Positions 6,848 through 7,481 of a stretch of DNA of 7,481 nucleotides are shown piece by piece (positions within the stretch are counted from its first letter, which is position 1; each line of letters opens with the position of its first letter). The stretch is taken from assembly GCA_023406915.1 (NCBI GenBank), contig JAEXTR010000143.1, forward strand, positions 1 to 7,481, read 5' to 3'. This DNA is from Bacteroidota bacterium. Lineage in GTDB: Bacteria > Bacteroidota > Ignavibacteria > Ignavibacteriales > Ignavibacteriaceae. The notes beneath the pieces were generated by a model. That model made no database searches and was not told the origin of the DNA. It was given only the letters and a program-made list of their open reading frames with translations. The position numbers and the translations under genes were made by a program.

Positions 6848-7481
6848 TCAGCAACGCTGACGCTAGAAGATCTGCAACTTTTTTTGCTCCTTCTAACGTA
6901 TAATGCGTATAGTCCTGGGATGCGAGTGCCGGTTTTTCAGCAGCCCACCGTACCATAGTGTTCTCACCTCCCATTGCATCAAAAAGACTCCAGATTGCAA
7001 CGCCGGCATCCTGAGCAATTTGCTTTTGGGCATCCAGCACCTTTTTTACGTTCGGATGTGTAGCCAACGAAGTACCGCGTTTCTGACTTCTATCGCCAAC
7101 ACCAATAATCAGAATACTGCAATCTGGGTTATCGGATTTTAATTGCGATACGATTTTTGCCATATCTCTTTCGTACCATCCGAAGTCTTTGGAATTACCA
7201 TCAAGAATATTCATTCCAAAGTGGAGGATGATCAGCTTATAGCCAAGAATTCTGTCAAAATCTTTGTGCATCTGTGCTGAAATATCCCTTAAACCAACTC
7301 CAGTATTTCCACGGATAGGGAAATTATCTACATACACACCATTTCCGCTCTCAAGACTTACGCCATAAAACTTTGCCTGATCAGCCTGAGTTGCAGCAAA
7401 CTTAAATGATTTTACATCAGCTGATGAAGTTAAAACCAATTCCTGAAAACCGCCAGGTTTAAGCTGAGCACTCTTTTTCTC
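6828..7481 (-). CDS. SGNH/GDSL-type hydrolase or acyltransferase (C-terminal part, runs off window)
   Basis: This is the last 217 residues of a larger protein; the frame is open through base 7481, so a TTG at 7437-7439 is internal and not a start. SGNH hallmarks: a block II-like Gly in FPIRGNTGVGL (visible residues 54-64), block III as FGMN (88-91, Gly and Asn for the oxyanion hole), and block V as DYTH, with catalytic Asp190 and His193. The nucleophile Ser in block I (GDS) must lie in the missing N-terminal part. Before block II there is a stretch rich in alternating hydrophobic residues (about 12-52) that could be an inserted beta-sandwich, as in multi-domain SGNH proteins of cell-wall acyl metabolism; this is a guess. 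The next gene is an acyl-AMP ligase overlapping its end by 20 bp, and an MBOAT gene follows, so a DltD- or PatB-like role in extracytoplasmic acyl transfer or removal is likely. Export signals cannot be seen here. Confidence 0.87.
   Translation of the reverse strand, partial: EKKSAQLKPGGFQELVLTSSADVKSFKFAATQADQAKFYGVSLESGNGVYVDNFPIRGNTGVGLRDISAQMHKDFDRILGYKLIILHFGMNILDGNSKDFGWYERDMAKIVSQLKSDNPDCSILIIGVGDRSQKRGTSLATHPNVKKVLDAQKQIAQDAGVAIWSLFDAMGGENTMVRWAAEKPALASQDYTHYTLEGAKKVADLLASALLNEAKKF

Noticed and set aside
7437..7439. TTG as start of the SGNH gene
   Set aside because: The frame stays open upstream to the window edge with plausible protein sequence, and the SGNH block I is missing, so the gene must begin outside the window.

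Overview
All seven genes in this window lie on the minus strand and read from the right-hand end to the left. They are packed with gaps of 33 bp or less, or short overlaps, and I see no terminator, RNA gene, repeat, mobile element or CRISPR array. The outer two genes run off the window edges. The proteins suggest a Gram-negative, didermal bacterium, probably in or near the Bacteroidota/FCB assemblage. The reasons are an exported M16 peptidase and a twin-arginine (Tat) dipeptide epimerase, both of types I associate with that group, and an MBOAT/SGNH envelope acylation pair. This is a judgement from recall of families, not a search, and the exact lineage is unresolved.

Right half (about 3257-7481), in transcription order: the C-terminal part of an SGNH/GDSL-type hydrolase or acyltransferase, a fatty-acyl-AMP-ligase-like adenylating enzyme, a free-standing acyl carrier protein, and a polytopic MBOAT O-acyltransferase. 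These four parts match the logic of the Gram-positive DltABCD pathway (adenylation enzyme, carrier protein, MBOAT channel/transferase, SGNH protein), but the ligase resembles fatty acyl-AMP ligases rather than the D-Ala-specific DltA. The likely job is to activate an acyl group in the cytoplasm, load it on the carrier, pass it through the membrane by the MBOAT and place it on an extracytoplasmic acceptor with the SGNH protein. Acyl group and acceptor are unknown.

Left half (1-3224): a secreted NlpC/P60 (C40) peptidase with SH3-like domains, a Tat-exported enolase-superfamily dipeptide epimerase of the L-Ala-D/L-Glu type, and the N-terminal part of a secreted zinc peptidase of family M16. The first two form a YkfC/YkfB-like pair for murein peptide breakdown: the peptidase would release L-Ala-D-Glu from stem peptides and the epimerase would convert it to L-Ala-L-Glu. 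Unusually, both carry export signals, which places this chemistry outside the cytoplasm.

The most interesting aspect is the whole arrangement: a carrier-protein-dependent, Dlt-like acylation cassette of unknown substrate joined head-to-tail to a murein-peptide processing module. That suggests, without proving it, that the acylation acts on the cell wall or another periplasmic glycan.
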